DNA of 27,967 nucleotides from positions 1 through 27,967 of the IMG/VR virus record IMGVR_UViG_3300005289_000025, one strand, 5' to 3'. Source of the stretch: a virus. This document shows positions 6,965-15,039 of this stretch, piece after piece; position 1 is the first letter of the stretch, and the number at the start of each line of letters is the position of its first letter. Under the pieces are notes generated by a model that was given only the letters and a program-made list of their open reading frames with translations, searched no databases and was not told the origin of the DNA. The translations under genes and the position numbers were made by a program.

Positions 6965-8730
6965 CAAAAAATCTCCACAATATTGCTGGTATTGGCGGAT
7001 TCGCCCTGCAGCGGTTCGTTAAACAGTGCGTGCATCGTCGCCCAGGCCAGATCGGCGTGGCTTGCTTCTTCGCTGCGGCTGGCTTCGTAGGTCGGGCGGT
7101 TGCCGCTGGCGGTGGTGGCCCGGCGGATTGCCATGAATGACTGCGCGATATCGGTGTGCCCGGCGTCAAACTCCAGACGGCGGTGGCTGATAATGTCGTA
7201 GGCCTTGAGCACCAGGGCGTTTTTGACGTTGGGGTTGTAGACAAACTCACGGACGGCAGGGAAGAACGCCTTCACGTTCTCATAAACGCCGTGGCCGACG
7301 CCGGTGGAGTCGATACCGATGTAAGTCACGTTGTACTGCTGCGTCAGTTTCTTGATAGCGTCGGCCTGGGCGCGGAAGTCCATCCCGCGCCACTGGTGAC
7401 GCTCCAGAATGCGGAACTTGCCGCCCGGCACGGTGGGCGGAGCCATGACCACGCAGCCTGCGCTGTCGCCGTTCTGCGTGCCTTTTGCCGGGTCATAGCC
7501 GATCCACACTTCGCGCCAGCCAAACGGGCGCAGCGCCAGCGCGTGAAAATCGGACCAGACTTCCCAGCTGTCCACCATGCAGGCCTGCAGCTCGCTGAGC
7601 GGAAACACGGACGCCAGATCGTCGATAAACTCGCACATCAGCAGGTTCTGGTACTCGTCCGGGCTGTATTCCATGCACAGCTGGTCGATGTCGAACAGGT
7701 TACACCCACCGCGCACCGCATCTTCCACGGTGACAATCTGGCGATACTGCCCGTCCGGACAAAGCAGGCCGGGTGCCAGGCTGGGGTGAGTCAGGTCAAT
7801 ATCCACCTTGTCAGCTTTGGCGCGGCCCCGGTTGAACAGCGCGCCGGACCAGAACGGATAGGCACTGTGCGTCAGGCTGGACGGCGTGGAGAAGTAGGTC
7901 TGTCGCCATTTTTTGTGGATGGCCATCCCGGAGGCGACTTTGCGCAGCTCCTGGAATTTCGGTATCCAGAAATATTCATCCAGATACAGATTGCCGTGAT
8001 AACTCTGCGCTGTGCGGGCATTTGTGCCGAGAAAGTACAGGCACGCGCCGTTGCTGAGCGTCATCGGGTCGCCTTTTAGCTCCACATCGACTTCTTTGGC
8101 AAAGTCGATGATGTACTGCTTAAAGACGTGTGCCTGCGCCTTGCTGGCGGAGAGGAAAATCTGGTTGCGCCCGGTGGTGATGGCGTCAATCAGCGCCTCA
8201 CGGGCAAAGAAGAAGGTCGCCCCAATCTGGCGCGATTTGAGCAGGTTGCGGATGCGGTGCCGGTTGCCTGCCTCCCACCAGTGGCGCTGATAGGCAAACA
8301 TCGAATCGTGGAATACCTCCTGCAGCTTCTCGATCTGCTCGTCGGTAAACAGGTTTTTTTCCGGCTGCTTTCGCGGGCCTTTGTTGCGGTTGGCGACGTT
8401 GGGGTTTAAATCTGCCTCATTGCCGCCGTCGTTGAATTTGCCGATCCGGGCGTGACGCTCGGACTGGCGCGCGAGCAGGTCAATCTCCTTGAAGTCTTTC
8501 CCTTCTTTCTGCTCCTTCATGATGAGCTGGCAGTAACGCGCGGCGGTGGTGAGCTGCATCTGATCCAGCGGCCCGTACTCGCCCCATTTATCGCGCTTCT
8601 TCCAGCTGTGAACGGTTGCAACTTTCTCGCCCAGCATTTCAGCAATGCGGGCTACGCGGTATCCCTGAAAGTACAGCAGCATGGCCTGCCGACGGGGATC
8701 GAGGTCTGCGGAGGTCTGTGTCATATCCAT
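6964..8730 (-). CDS. P: Terminase large subunit gpP (ATPase/nuclease)
   Basis: gpP is the packaging motor and cos-cleaving subunit. The 588-aa product matches P2 gpP (590 aa). A helix-turn-helix-like N-terminus (RVARIAEMLGEKVATVHSW, near residues 25-43) precedes the ATPase domain. That domain has a degenerate Walker A (SRQIGATFF) and a Walker B (LYLDEYFWI). C-terminal nuclease-domain acidic motifs include IGYDPAKGT, YIGIDSTG and SHADLAWA. The ATG at 8730 has only a weak Shine-Dalgarno (TAGG); an alternative ATG lies at 8724. It is transcribed leftward, divergent from O, from a region carrying an Ogr box. Confidence 0.95.
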   Translation of the reverse strand: MDMTQTSADLDPRRQAMLLYFQGYRVARIAEMLGEKVATVHSWKKRDKWGEYGPLDQMQLTTAARYCQLIMKEQKEGKDFKEIDLLARQSERHARIGKFNDGGNEADLNPNVANRNKGPRKQPEKNLFTDEQIEKLQEVFHDSMFAYQRHWWEAGNRHRIRNLLKSRQIGATFFFAREALIDAITTGRNQIFLSASKAQAHVFKQYIIDFAKEVDVELKGDPMTLSNGACLYFLGTNARTAQSYHGNLYLDEYFWIPKFQELRKVASGMAIHKKWRQTYFSTPSSLTHSAYPFWSGALFNRGRAKADKVDIDLTHPSLAPGLLCPDGQYRQIVTVEDAVRGGCNLFDIDQLCMEYSPDEYQNLLMCEFIDDLASVFPLSELQACMVDSWEVWSDFHALALRPFGWREVWIGYDPAKGTQNGDSAGCVVMAPPTVPGGKFRILERHQWRGMDFRAQADAIKKLTQQYNVTYIGIDSTGVGHGVYENVKAFFPAVREFVYNPNVKNALVLKAYDIISHRRLEFDAGHTDIAQSFMAIRRATTASGNRPTYEASRSEEASHADLAWATMHALFNEPLQGESANTSNIVEIF

Positions 8731-8776
8731 GGCACAAGCCTACGGCCTTGACTGACGGCTTTCTCCGGCTTCGTTT

Positions 8777-8794
8777 TGTATGGCGAAAGGCACA
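8777..8794. promoter_or_regulatory. Ogr-activator box at the P/O divergent promoters
   Basis: TTGTATGGCGAAAGGCACAA contains TGT-N12-ACA, the consensus bound by the P2 late activators Ogr/Delta near -55. Its centre is 85 bases before the O start codon, and CATAAG (8833-8838) could be the -10 of the O promoter. The centre is 55 bases from the P start. A degenerate second site (TGT at 8807, ATC at 8822) could serve P instead. Confidence 0.8.
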
Positions 8795-8870
8795 AGCGCC
8801 GCGCGTTGTCTCACTACCCCCATCCCCGCAACCATAAGGCTCCAGACAGTTTTCTAACGGAGCACGGCTC

Positions 8871-9704
8871 ATGACAGTGAAAGCAAAGCGTTTCCGCATC
8901 GGGGTGGAAGGTGCCACCACCGACGGACGCGAAATCCAGCGCGAATGGCTGGAACAGATGGCGGCGAGCTACAACCCGACGGTCTACACCGCGCTCATTA
9001 ACCTTGAGCACATCAAATCGTATTCCCCGGACAGCGCCTTTAACCGCTACGGGCAGGTGACGGCACTGGTTGCCGAAGAAATCAAAGACGGTCCGCTGGC
9101 AGGAAAAATGGCGCTGTACGCCGACGTGGAGCCGACCACCTCACTGGTAGAGCTGGTCAAAAAGGGCCAGAAGCTGTTCACCTCTATGGAGGTCAGCCCG
9201 AAGTTTGCCGACACCGGCAAAGCCTATCTTGTCGGCCTGGCCGCCACAGACGATCCGGCGAGTCTCGGCACCGAGATGCTGGCGTTCAGCGCCAGTGCTG
9301 TCCATAACCCGCTGGCGAACCGCAAGCAAAAACCGGACAACCTGTTTTCTGCCGCCGAAGAAACGCTGATCGAGCTGGAAGAAATCCAGGACGACAAACC
9401 CTCCCTGTTTGCCCGCGTCACCGCGCTGTTCACCAAAAAAGAGCAGACCGACGACGCACGTTTCTCTGACGTGCATCAGGCCGTGGAACTGGTCGCCACC
9501 GAGCAGCAGAGCCTGAGCGAACGCACCGCTAAAACCCTGACCGAAAACGGCGAACGCCTGTCAACGCTGGAATCCTCCCTGCAGGAGCAGCAGGCCGCCT
9601 TTGCTGAACTGGAGCAAAAGCTCAACCGCGAAGACAGCCGCCGGGACTACCGCCAGCGTGCGCCGGGCGGTGACGCCCCGGCTGGCACCGTGACCAATTG
9701 CTGA
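8871..9704 (+). CDS. O: Capsid scaffold/maturation protease gpO
   Basis: gpO directs procapsid assembly and cleaves itself and the capsid proteins. The 277-aa product matches P2 gpO (284 aa). The serine-protease triad known in P2 (D19, H48, S107) corresponds here to D18, H47 and S105 (motifs TTDGR, LEHI and TSMEVS). A glutamine- and glutamate-rich coiled coil in the C-terminal third is the scaffolding part, and the protein ends in VTNC, like the MTNC end of P2 gpO. GGAG precedes the ATG. It is first in the O-N-M-L operon. Confidence 0.95.
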   Translation: MTVKAKRFRIGVEGATTDGREIQREWLEQMAASYNPTVYTALINLEHIKSYSPDSAFNRYGQVTALVAEEIKDGPLAGKMALYADVEPTTSLVELVKKGQKLFTSMEVSPKFADTGKAYLVGLAATDDPASLGTEMLAFSASAVHNPLANRKQKPDNLFSAAEETLIELEEIQDDKPSLFARVTALFTKKEQTDDARFSDVHQAVELVATEQQSLSERTAKTLTENGERLSTLESSLQEQQAAFAELEQKLNREDSRRDYRQRAPGGDAPAGTVTNC

Positions 9705-9719
9705 GGAGCAAACCAACAC

Positions 9720-10772
9720 ATGAAACAGAAAACCCGCTTTGCCTTTAACGCCTACCTGCAGCAGTTGGCGCGCCTGAACGGTGTGGCCGTGACCGAGCTT
9801 GCCAGCAAGTTCACCGTGGAGCCGTCGGTGTCCCAGACGCTGGAAGATGAAATCCAGCAGTCCGCCGCGTTGCTGACGCTGATTAACGTGATGGGTGTGG
9901 CTGAACAGTCCGGCCAGCTGTTAGGCCTGGGCGTCGGCAGCACCATTGCCGGTACCACCGACACCACCACCAAAGAGCGCGAACCGACCGATCCGACGCT
10001 GATGGCGGACGTGGAGTACAAATGCGAGCAGACCAACTTCGACACCGTGCTGACCTACGCGAAGCTGGACCTGTGGGCCAAGTTCCAGGACTTCCAGGTG
10101 CGTATCCGCAACGCCATCGTCAAGCGCCAGGCACTGGACCGCATCATGATCGGCTTCAACGGCGTGAAGCGCGCCAAGACTTCCAACCGCGGCGAGAACG
10201 TCCTGCTGCAGGACGTGAACAAAGGATGGCTGCAGAAAATCCGCGAAGACGCGCCGGACAACGTGCTGGGCACGAAAACGGCAGACGACGGCACCGTGAC
10301 CATCGAACCGGTGAAAGTGGGCAAGGGCGGTTTGTATGCCAACCTTGACGCGCTGGTGATGGATGCAGTCAACGAGCTTATCGATCCTATTTTCCAGGAC
10401 GATGACGAGCTGGTTGTGGTCTGTGGGCGCGAGCTGTTATCCGACAAGTATTTCCCGCTGGTCAACAAAGAGCAGGAGAACAGCGAGAAAATCGCCGCCG
10501 ATCTGATCATCAGCCAGAAACGCATGGGCGGCCTGCAGGCGGTGCGCGCGCCGTACTTCCCGGCGAACGCCGTGCTGATCACTCGTCTGGATAACCTGTC
10601 CATCTACTGGCAGGAAGACACCCGCCGCCGCTCGGTTATCGACAACCCGAAACGTGACCGCATTGAAAACTTCGAATCGGTGAACGAGGCCTATGTGGTC
10701 GAAGACTACCGCTGCGCGGCCCTGGTGGAAAACATCACCATCGGTGATTTCAGCGCGCCTGCAGGGGAGTAA
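9720..10772 (+). CDS. N: Major capsid protein gpN
   Basis: The 350-aa product matches P2 gpN (357 aa) along its length, including TRFxFNAYL at the N-terminus, KFTVEPSVxQTL (the region just after the known maturation cleavage near residue 31) and VNKEQxNSE. It builds the T=7 head shell and is trimmed by gpO. The ATG at 9720 follows GAGGAG, 15 bases after the O stop. Confidence 0.96.
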   Translation: MKQKTRFAFNAYLQQLARLNGVAVTELASKFTVEPSVSQTLEDEIQQSAALLTLINVMGVAEQSGQLLGLGVGSTIAGTTDTTTKEREPTDPTLMADVEYKCEQTNFDTVLTYAKLDLWAKFQDFQVRIRNAIVKRQALDRIMIGFNGVKRAKTSNRGENVLLQDVNKGWLQKIREDAPDNVLGTKTADDGTVTIEPVKVGKGGLYANLDALVMDAVNELIDPIFQDDDELVVVCGRELLSDKYFPLVNKEQENSEKIAADLIISQKRMGGLQAVRAPYFPANAVLITRLDNLSIYWQEDTRRRSVIDNPKRDRIENFESVNEAYVVEDYRCAALVENITIGDFSAPAGE

Positions 10773-10775
10773 CGC

Positions 10776-11423
10776 ATGAGCCTGAGTCCCGCACGGCAGC
10801 ACCGCCTGCGCATTCAGGCTGAACAGGCCGCCCGCGAGGGCGGCAGTGTTCGCCATGCCTCGGGCTATGACCTGATGCTGCTCCAGCTGGCCGAAGATCG
10901 TCGCCGTCTCAAGGGCATCCAGTCCACGGTGAAAAAGGCGGCGATCAAGGTTGAGCTGCTGCCGAAATATGCCGCCTGGGCGGACGGCGTGCTGGCCGCC
11001 GGAGGCGCGCAGCAGGATGACGTCCTGATGTACGTGATGCTGTGGCGTATAGATGCCGGGGATTATGCCGGTGCGCTGGAAATCGGGCGCCATGCCCTGC
11101 GCCACGGCTGGGTGATGCCGCTCGGCAACCGCAACGTGCAGACCGTACTGGCCGAAGAAATGGCCGACGCGGCGCAAAGCGCGATGCTGGCGGCAGCTCC
11201 TTTCGACGCCAACCTGTTGCTGCAGGCTCTGGATCTGACCATCGGGCAGGATATGCCGGACCAGTCACGGGCGCGCCTGCACAAAGCCATCGGCGCGGTG
11301 CTGAGCGAGAACAACCCGGTCTCAGCCCTGAATCACCTCACGCATGCGCTTCAGCTGGACTCCCGCTGCGGTGTGAAGAAAGACAAAGAGCGGCTGGAGC
11401 GCAGACTGCGCAACGACCGCTGA
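10776..11423 (+). CDS. M: Terminase small subunit gpM
   Basis: gpM recognises cos and works with gpP in packaging. The 215-aa product has the N-terminus typical of the family (LSPARQHRLRIQAEQ, near residues 3-17) and is helical throughout. It is somewhat shorter than P2 gpM (247 aa). It starts 3 bases after the N stop. Confidence 0.93.
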   Translation: MSLSPARQHRLRIQAEQAAREGGSVRHASGYDLMLLQLAEDRRRLKGIQSTVKKAAIKVELLPKYAAWADGVLAAGGAQQDDVLMYVMLWRIDAGDYAGALEIGRHALRHGWVMPLGNRNVQTVLAEEMADAAQSAMLAAAPFDANLLLQALDLTIGQDMPDQSRARLHKAIGAVLSENNPVSALNHLTHALQLDSRCGVKKDKERLERRLRNDR

Positions 11424-11429
11424 CGGAAC

Positions 11430-11451
11430 GTGCCCCGCGCACGGGCGGCAC
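11430..11451 (+). other. Possible hairpin in the M-L gap
   Basis: GTGCC (11430-11434) pairs with GGCAC (11447-11451) around an inner CCG/CGG stem. There is no T-tract, so it is not a terminator. It could affect mRNA processing between M and L, or be chance in GC-rich DNA. Confidence 0.3.
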
Positions 11452-11517
11452 GGGATGGCGACAGGCTTTGCCTTATCAAAATCCCGTTCACCGCCCACTT
11501 ATTCAGGAGAAGACCGC

Positions 11518-11982
11518 ATGAAGTTTGTTGCGCCCGAACCGGCACCGGAACAGGCGGAGGTCATCAAAAACACGCCGTTCTGGCCGGATGTGAGCCTGTC
11601 GGAGTTTCGCAGCGTGATGCGCACTGACGGCACGGTGACGCAGCCGCGCCTAAAGCAGGTGCTGCTGACCGCCATTTCCGAAGTAAATGCGGAGCTGTTC
11701 GATTTCCGCAACCGCCAGCGAATGCTTGGCTTTCAGGCACTGGCTGATGTACCGGCGGATGTGCTCGACGGCAAAAATGAGCGTATCCAGCACTACCACA
11801 ACGCCGTCTATTGCTGGGCGCGCGCCGTGCTCAATGAGCGTTATCAGGACTATGACGCCACGGCATCCGGGGTGAAACGCGGGGAAGAGCTGGCGGAGGC
11901 CAGCGGCGACCTGTGGCGGGATGCCCGCTGGGCCATCAGCCGGGTGCAGGATGCGCCGCACTGCACGGTGGAGCTTATCTGA
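11518..11982 (+). CDS. L: Head completion protein gpL
   Basis: gpL caps the filled head for tail attachment. The 154-aa product has the P2 gpL features VIKNTxFxPD near the N-terminus, ADVPAD mid-protein, and LWRDxRWAxxRxQD near the C-terminus. The start at 11518 has CAGGAGA upstream and fits the P2 protein; an ATG at 11455 would give an extension with no homology and no ribosome-binding site. It overlaps X by one base. Confidence 0.93.
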   Translation: MKFVAPEPAPEQAEVIKNTPFWPDVSLSEFRSVMRTDGTVTQPRLKQVLLTAISEVNAELFDFRNRQRMLGFQALADVPADVLDGKNERIQHYHNAVYCWARAVLNERYQDYDATASGVKRGEELAEASGDLWRDARWAISRVQDAPHCTVELI

Positions 11983-12185
11983 TGAAAGTGCGTGCGCAGC
12001 AGTATGACACGGTGGACGCCCTGTGCTGGCGTCATTACGGGCGCACGCAGGGTGTCACGGAGCAGGTATTACGGGCCAATCCGGGGCTGGTTGAATATGG
12101 CCCCTTTTTACCGCACGGGCTGCAGGTGGAGCTGCCGGATCTCCCGACATCGACCACCGTGCAGACCGTCCAGCTATGGGACTGA
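11982..12185 (+). CDS. X: Tail protein gpX
   Basis: The product is 67 aa, the same length as P2 gpX, with the shared pattern YYGRTxGVxExVLxANPGLxE and LPHGxxVELPD. It is a LysM-like small tail protein needed for tail assembly. The TGATG overlap with L indicates translational coupling. Confidence 0.95.
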   Translation: MKVRAQQYDTVDALCWRHYGRTQGVTEQVLRANPGLVEYGPFLPHGLQVELPDLPTSTTVQTVQLWD

Positions 12186-12188
12186 ATC

Positions 12189-12404
12189 ATGACGCTTGAG
12201 AGAGTCAGCGCCTTTATCACTTACTGCATCGCCGTGCTGCTGGCCTGGCTGGGCGACCTGTCGCTCAAGGATGCGTCCACGGTCGGCGGCGTGCTGATTG
12301 GTGTGCTGATGCTGGCGATCAACTGGTACTACAAACACCAGTCTTTCAAACTGCTGCGCGGCGGCAAAATCTCGCGGGGGGAATATGAATCCTTCAATCG
12401 TTAA
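12189..12404 (+). CDS. Holin (HP1 family, two membrane segments)
   Basis: The 71-aa product has hydrophobic segments at about residues 6-24 and 32-48 and a charged C-terminus. This suits the HP1-type phage holins and is unlike P2 gpY (93 aa, three segments). Being short with two membrane segments and paired with a SAR endolysin, it may act as a pinholin that depolarises the membrane, like S of phage 21. That last point is inferred. It overlaps the endolysin gene by 20 bases. Confidence 0.85.
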   Translation: MTLERVSAFITYCIAVLLAWLGDLSLKDASTVGGVLIGVLMLAINWYYKHQSFKLLRGGKISRGEYESFNR

Positions 12405-12900
12405 GCGCTGCCTGGTCGGGGCGGTGCTGGCTATTGCCGCCACGCTGCCCGGTTTTCAGTCGCTTCATACGTCCGTGGATGGGTTGAAGCTGATTGCAGA
12501 TTACGAGGGCTGCCGCCTGCAGCCGTATCAGTGCAGTGCAGGCGTCTGGACTGACGGGATCGGCAACACGTCCGGCGTGACGCCCGGCAAAACCATTACG
12601 GAACGGCAGGCGGCGCAGGGGCTTATCAATAACGTGTTGCTGACGGAAAAAAGGATTGAAGCCTGCCTGCAGGTTAAGCCACCTCAGCATGTTTACGATG
12701 CCCTGATCAGTATCGGTTTCAATGTCGGAACGGGTGCGATCTGCCGGTCAACAATGGTCTCTTATATTAATCGCCAGCAATGGTGGCAGGCGTGCAACCA
12801 ACTCCCCCGCTGGATTTATGTAAATGGCCAAAGGAGTAAAGGGCTGGAAAACAGGCGCTCACGTGAGCTTGCCTGGTGTCTTAAAGGGGCTGGGGCATGA
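12385..12900 (+). CDS. SAR endolysin, lysozyme of the P1-Lyz/R21 type
   Basis: The 171-aa product is a glycoside hydrolase 24 muramidase. A weakly hydrophobic N-terminal signal-anchor-release segment covers about residues 9-24. The catalytic pattern E41-x8-C50-x5-T56 is that of the P1 Lyz group. C9 in the anchor, C43 and C50 match the three cysteines by which P1 Lyz is held inactive (C13, C44, C51), so activation by disulfide rearrangement after membrane release is likely. GGGGGGA precedes the ATG. P2 itself has an unrelated gpK here, so the lysis cassette is mosaic. Confidence 0.9.
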   Translation: MNPSIVKRCLVGAVLAIAATLPGFQSLHTSVDGLKLIADYEGCRLQPYQCSAGVWTDGIGNTSGVTPGKTITERQAAQGLINNVLLTEKRIEACLQVKPPQHVYDALISIGFNVGTGAICRSTMVSYINRQQWWQACNQLPRWIYVNGQRSKGLENRRSRELAWCLKGAGA

Positions 12901-13325
12901 CGCGTGTATTGGCGGTGATCCTGGCTCTGGCACTTGCGTTGTTAGGCTGGCAGTCGTGGCGGCTCAATAATTCCGGTCACACCATCGAGACGCAGAAGAC
13001 GGCGCTGACAACCAACGCGCAGGAGCTGGCGAAGAAAAATAGCCAGCTGATCGGCCTGTCGATTCTGACCGAAACCAACAGCCGGGAGCAGATGCGGCTT
13101 TATGCGGCAGCGGAGCAGACAGCCGCGCTGCTGCGTAACCGGCAGCACCGGATCGAGGAGCTAAAACGTGAAAACGAGGATTTACGCCGCTGGGCTGACA
13201 CTCCTTTGCCTGCTGACATTATCCGGCTGCGGGAACGTCCGGCCCTCGCCGGAGGTGCAGCTTATCGTAAATGGTTGTCCCAGAGTGACGCCGTGCAGCC
13301 TGAACCCGTCAGCGCCGCGCACTAA
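12897..13325 (+). CDS. lysB: Inner-membrane spanin subunit LysB (Rz-like)
   Basis: The 142-aa product has an N-terminal transmembrane segment (residues 4-17) and a long coiled coil (about 30-110). This is the i-spanin layout that spans the periplasm and fuses the membranes at lysis. It overlaps the endolysin stop by 4 bases (ATGA). The lysC gene is embedded in its 3' half in another frame. Confidence 0.9.
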   Translation: MTRVLAVILALALALLGWQSWRLNNSGHTIETQKTALTTNAQELAKKNSQLIGLSILTETNSREQMRLYAAAEQTAALLRNRQHRIEELKRENEDLRRWADTPLPADIIRLRERPALAGGAAYRKWLSQSDAVQPEPVSAAH

Positions 13326-13458
13326 CGGCGATCTGAACGCGATGCTGGATGAAACCGAGGCCGCCTGGGCGGTATGTGCTGACAAAGTGGACACGATTGT
13401 TGCGTGTCAGGAGCGAAACAGTGAACAAACCGCAGTCCTTACGCAACGCCCTGAATAA
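13168..13458 (+). CDS. lysC: Outer-membrane spanin lipoprotein LysC (Rz1-like)
   Basis: The GTG start at 13168 has GAGGAG upstream. The 96-aa product has a lipoprotein signal peptide with lipobox LSGC, lipidated cysteine C21. It starts inside lysB in a different frame and runs past its end and into the start of R. This nested arrangement is typical of spanin pairs of P2. Confidence 0.9.
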   Translation: MKTRIYAAGLTLLCLLTLSGCGNVRPSPEVQLIVNGCPRVTPCSLNPSAPRTNGDLNAMLDETEAAWAVCADKVDTIVACQERNSEQTAVLTQRPE

Positions 13459-13852
13459 GGCAGTGCCTTATTTGCGCGATAACCCGGACAAGCTGCATCT
13501 GTTCGTGGATAACGGCTCCCTGGTGGCAACTGGCGCGCGGTCCATGTCGTGGGAATACCGTTACACCCTGAACGTGGTGATTGAGGATTTCAGCGGCGAC
13601 CAGAACCTGCTGATGGCCCCGGTGCTGCTGTGGCTGAAAGCGAATCAGACGGATGCCATCAACAACCCGCAGCTGCGCGAAAAGATGTTCACCTTTGAGG
13701 TGGATATTCTGCGCAACGACGCGTGTGATATCAGCCTGAACCTGCAGCTGACCGAGCGCGTACTGGTCAATACGGACGGCGGGATCTCAACTGTTGAGGC
13801 GGAGCCAGAACCCGACGAACCAGAAGAAATGTGGGCGGTGAAACGTGGATAA
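13421..13852 (+). CDS. R: Tail completion protein gpR
   Basis: The 143-aa product matches P2 gpR (about 155 aa): KPxSLRxAL, NPDKLxLFVDxG, EYRYTLN and a C-terminal LTERV motif. The GTG at 13421 has AGGAG at good spacing, and the N-terminus aligns with P2, so I prefer it to the upstream ATG at 13349. It helps finish the tail end that joins the head. Confidence 0.9.
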   Translation: MNKPQSLRNALNKAVPYLRDNPDKLHLFVDNGSLVATGARSMSWEYRYTLNVVIEDFSGDQNLLMAPVLLWLKANQTDAINNPQLREKMFTFEVDILRNDACDISLNLQLTERVLVNTDGGISTVEAEPEPDEPEEMWAVKRG

Positions 13853-14291
13853 TCTGCATAAGGTGGACGCATGGCTGACAGCTCTGCTGGCAAATCTTGA
13901 GCCTGCCGCACGTCAGCGCATGATGCGGAAACTGGCGCAGCAGCTGTGCCGAAATCAGCAGAACAACATTCGCCTGCAGCGCAACCCTGACGGCAGCGGG
14001 TACGAGCCGCGAAAGGTAACTGCCCGGACGAAAAAGGGGCGCATTAAGCGGCAGATGTTTGCGAAGTTACGCACGGCAAAATACCTGAAAACTGCCGCCA
14101 GCGCAGATTCAGCCAGCGTGCAGTTTGCAGGGAAGGTGCAGCGGATTGCGCGGGTGCATCATTATGGCTTACGTGATCGTGTAAGCCGTGAGGAGCCGGA
14201 GGTACGTTATGCAGAGCGACGCCTGCTGGGTGCTAACGATGAAGTGGAGGCACTGACGCGCGATATTTTATTAAACTGGTTGAGAAGCTAA
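13845..14291 (+). CDS. S: Tail completion protein gpS
   Basis: The 148-aa product (P2 gpS 150 aa) has the family features RNPDGSxYEPRK, RxMFAKLRTAKxLK and RVQRIARVHxxGLRDR. GTG start, overlapping R by 8 bases. Its last 4 bases overlap the end of the minus-strand cargo gene. Confidence 0.92.
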   Translation: MDNLHKVDAWLTALLANLEPAARQRMMRKLAQQLCRNQQNNIRLQRNPDGSGYEPRKVTARTKKGRIKRQMFAKLRTAKYLKTAASADSASVQFAGKVQRIARVHHYGLRDRVSREEPEVRYAERRLLGANDEVEALTRDILLNWLRS

Positions 14292-14953
14292 CTCTCCCCT
14301 TTGGTGTTTTTTCTTGCAACACCAACAGCTTCAATTAATCCCATAATTATTTTTTCTTGAGGTGGTAGGGGCGTTTTGTCAAATCCAACAGTATGGTTTC
14401 GAAGCGCTTCTAAATTAATTCTAAATTCTTCGGGTTGCCCTTTACTAAGTAGGAATGCAATTCTTTGGTTTTCATAATCAGTTCCAAGTTGCATGTGGTA
14501 CTTAATAAAGACCATGGCGACCCGCATGACATATCCAATAAAAATAAGTATGGAAAAGCTGACTAAAATTGATGTGACAGAGTCGGCAATTTTTTCTGAT
14601 GTATCTTTTTTAAAATAAACCAGATCTCCTGGTTGAAGTGTTCTTCTAGTGACTTTTTTTTCATCGTCTTGAATTGATGAGTTTTGATTCGGCATATTTA
14701 TTTGGTCGAATATTTTATTCAAGCTAGCATTAATGGCTTTTGCCGATTCAATTTTGTCTTTGTCCAATATCCCAGTAATGAATCTACTTACAGCATTATC
14801 ACTATTGGCCTTGATCGACACAACTCCGCCAATGACCAAAATCATAGATATGAACATAATATAAACAAAACTCAGTGTTACAAGTTTTGTAACTTTTGCC
14901 CGCCTCTCAAGTGCAAAGAGTGTGCGCTGATAATATTTGTCTTCATCATCCAT
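14288..14953 (-). CDS. Two-pass membrane protein of unknown function, cargo gene at the S/V locus (221 aa)
   Basis: The gene runs against the late operon. The ATG at 14953 (MDDEDKYYQR) is the likely start; a GTG at 14989 is possible but lies within the Ogr box of V. A basic N-terminus precedes membrane segment 1 (about residues 22-47). An external-looking loop (48-123, with PGDLVYFKK) and segment 2 (124-151) follow, then a cytosolic C-terminal tail of about 70 residues. The DNA is AT-rich (32% GC in a sampled 60 bases). P2 has its non-essential orf30 at this position. I do not recognise the family. A membrane effector or exclusion protein is an inference from location and topology. Confidence 0.8.
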   Translation of the reverse strand: MDDEDKYYQRTLFALERRAKVTKLVTLSFVYIMFISMILVIGGVVSIKANSDNAVSRFITGILDKDKIESAKAINASLNKIFDQINMPNQNSSIQDDEKKVTRRTLQPGDLVYFKKDTSEKIADSVTSILVSFSILIFIGYVMRVAMVFIKYHMQLGTDYENQRIAFLLSKGQPEEFRINLEALRNHTVGFDKTPLPPQEKIIMGLIEAVGVARKNTKGES

Positions 14954-14974
14954 CTTGTTTTTCCCAGTCCGAAT

Positions 14975-14992
14975 TGTGCCATGCAGCACACA
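14975..14992 (+). promoter_or_regulatory. Ogr-activator box of the V operon promoter
   Basis: TTGTGCCATGCAGCACACAA holds TGT-N12-ACA. It lies between the minus-strand cargo gene and V, 22 bases upstream of the cargo ATG. The centre is only about 56 bases before the V start codon, so if activation occurs from -55 the V leader would be almost absent. Confidence 0.8.
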
Positions 14993-15039
14993 ATCTACCT
15001 AATCTATCGTAAAAGTCGACAAATCGACATCCTAAGTGA

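Noticed and set aside
7156-8079. 307-aa plus-strand open frame
   Set aside because: It is fully antisense to the conserved terminase gene P, lacks a ribosome-binding site and shows low-complexity translation typical of a shadow frame in GC-rich DNA.
11455-11517. N-terminal extension of L
   Set aside because: The added residues have no P2 counterpart, and the ATG at 11518 has a proper ribosome-binding site.
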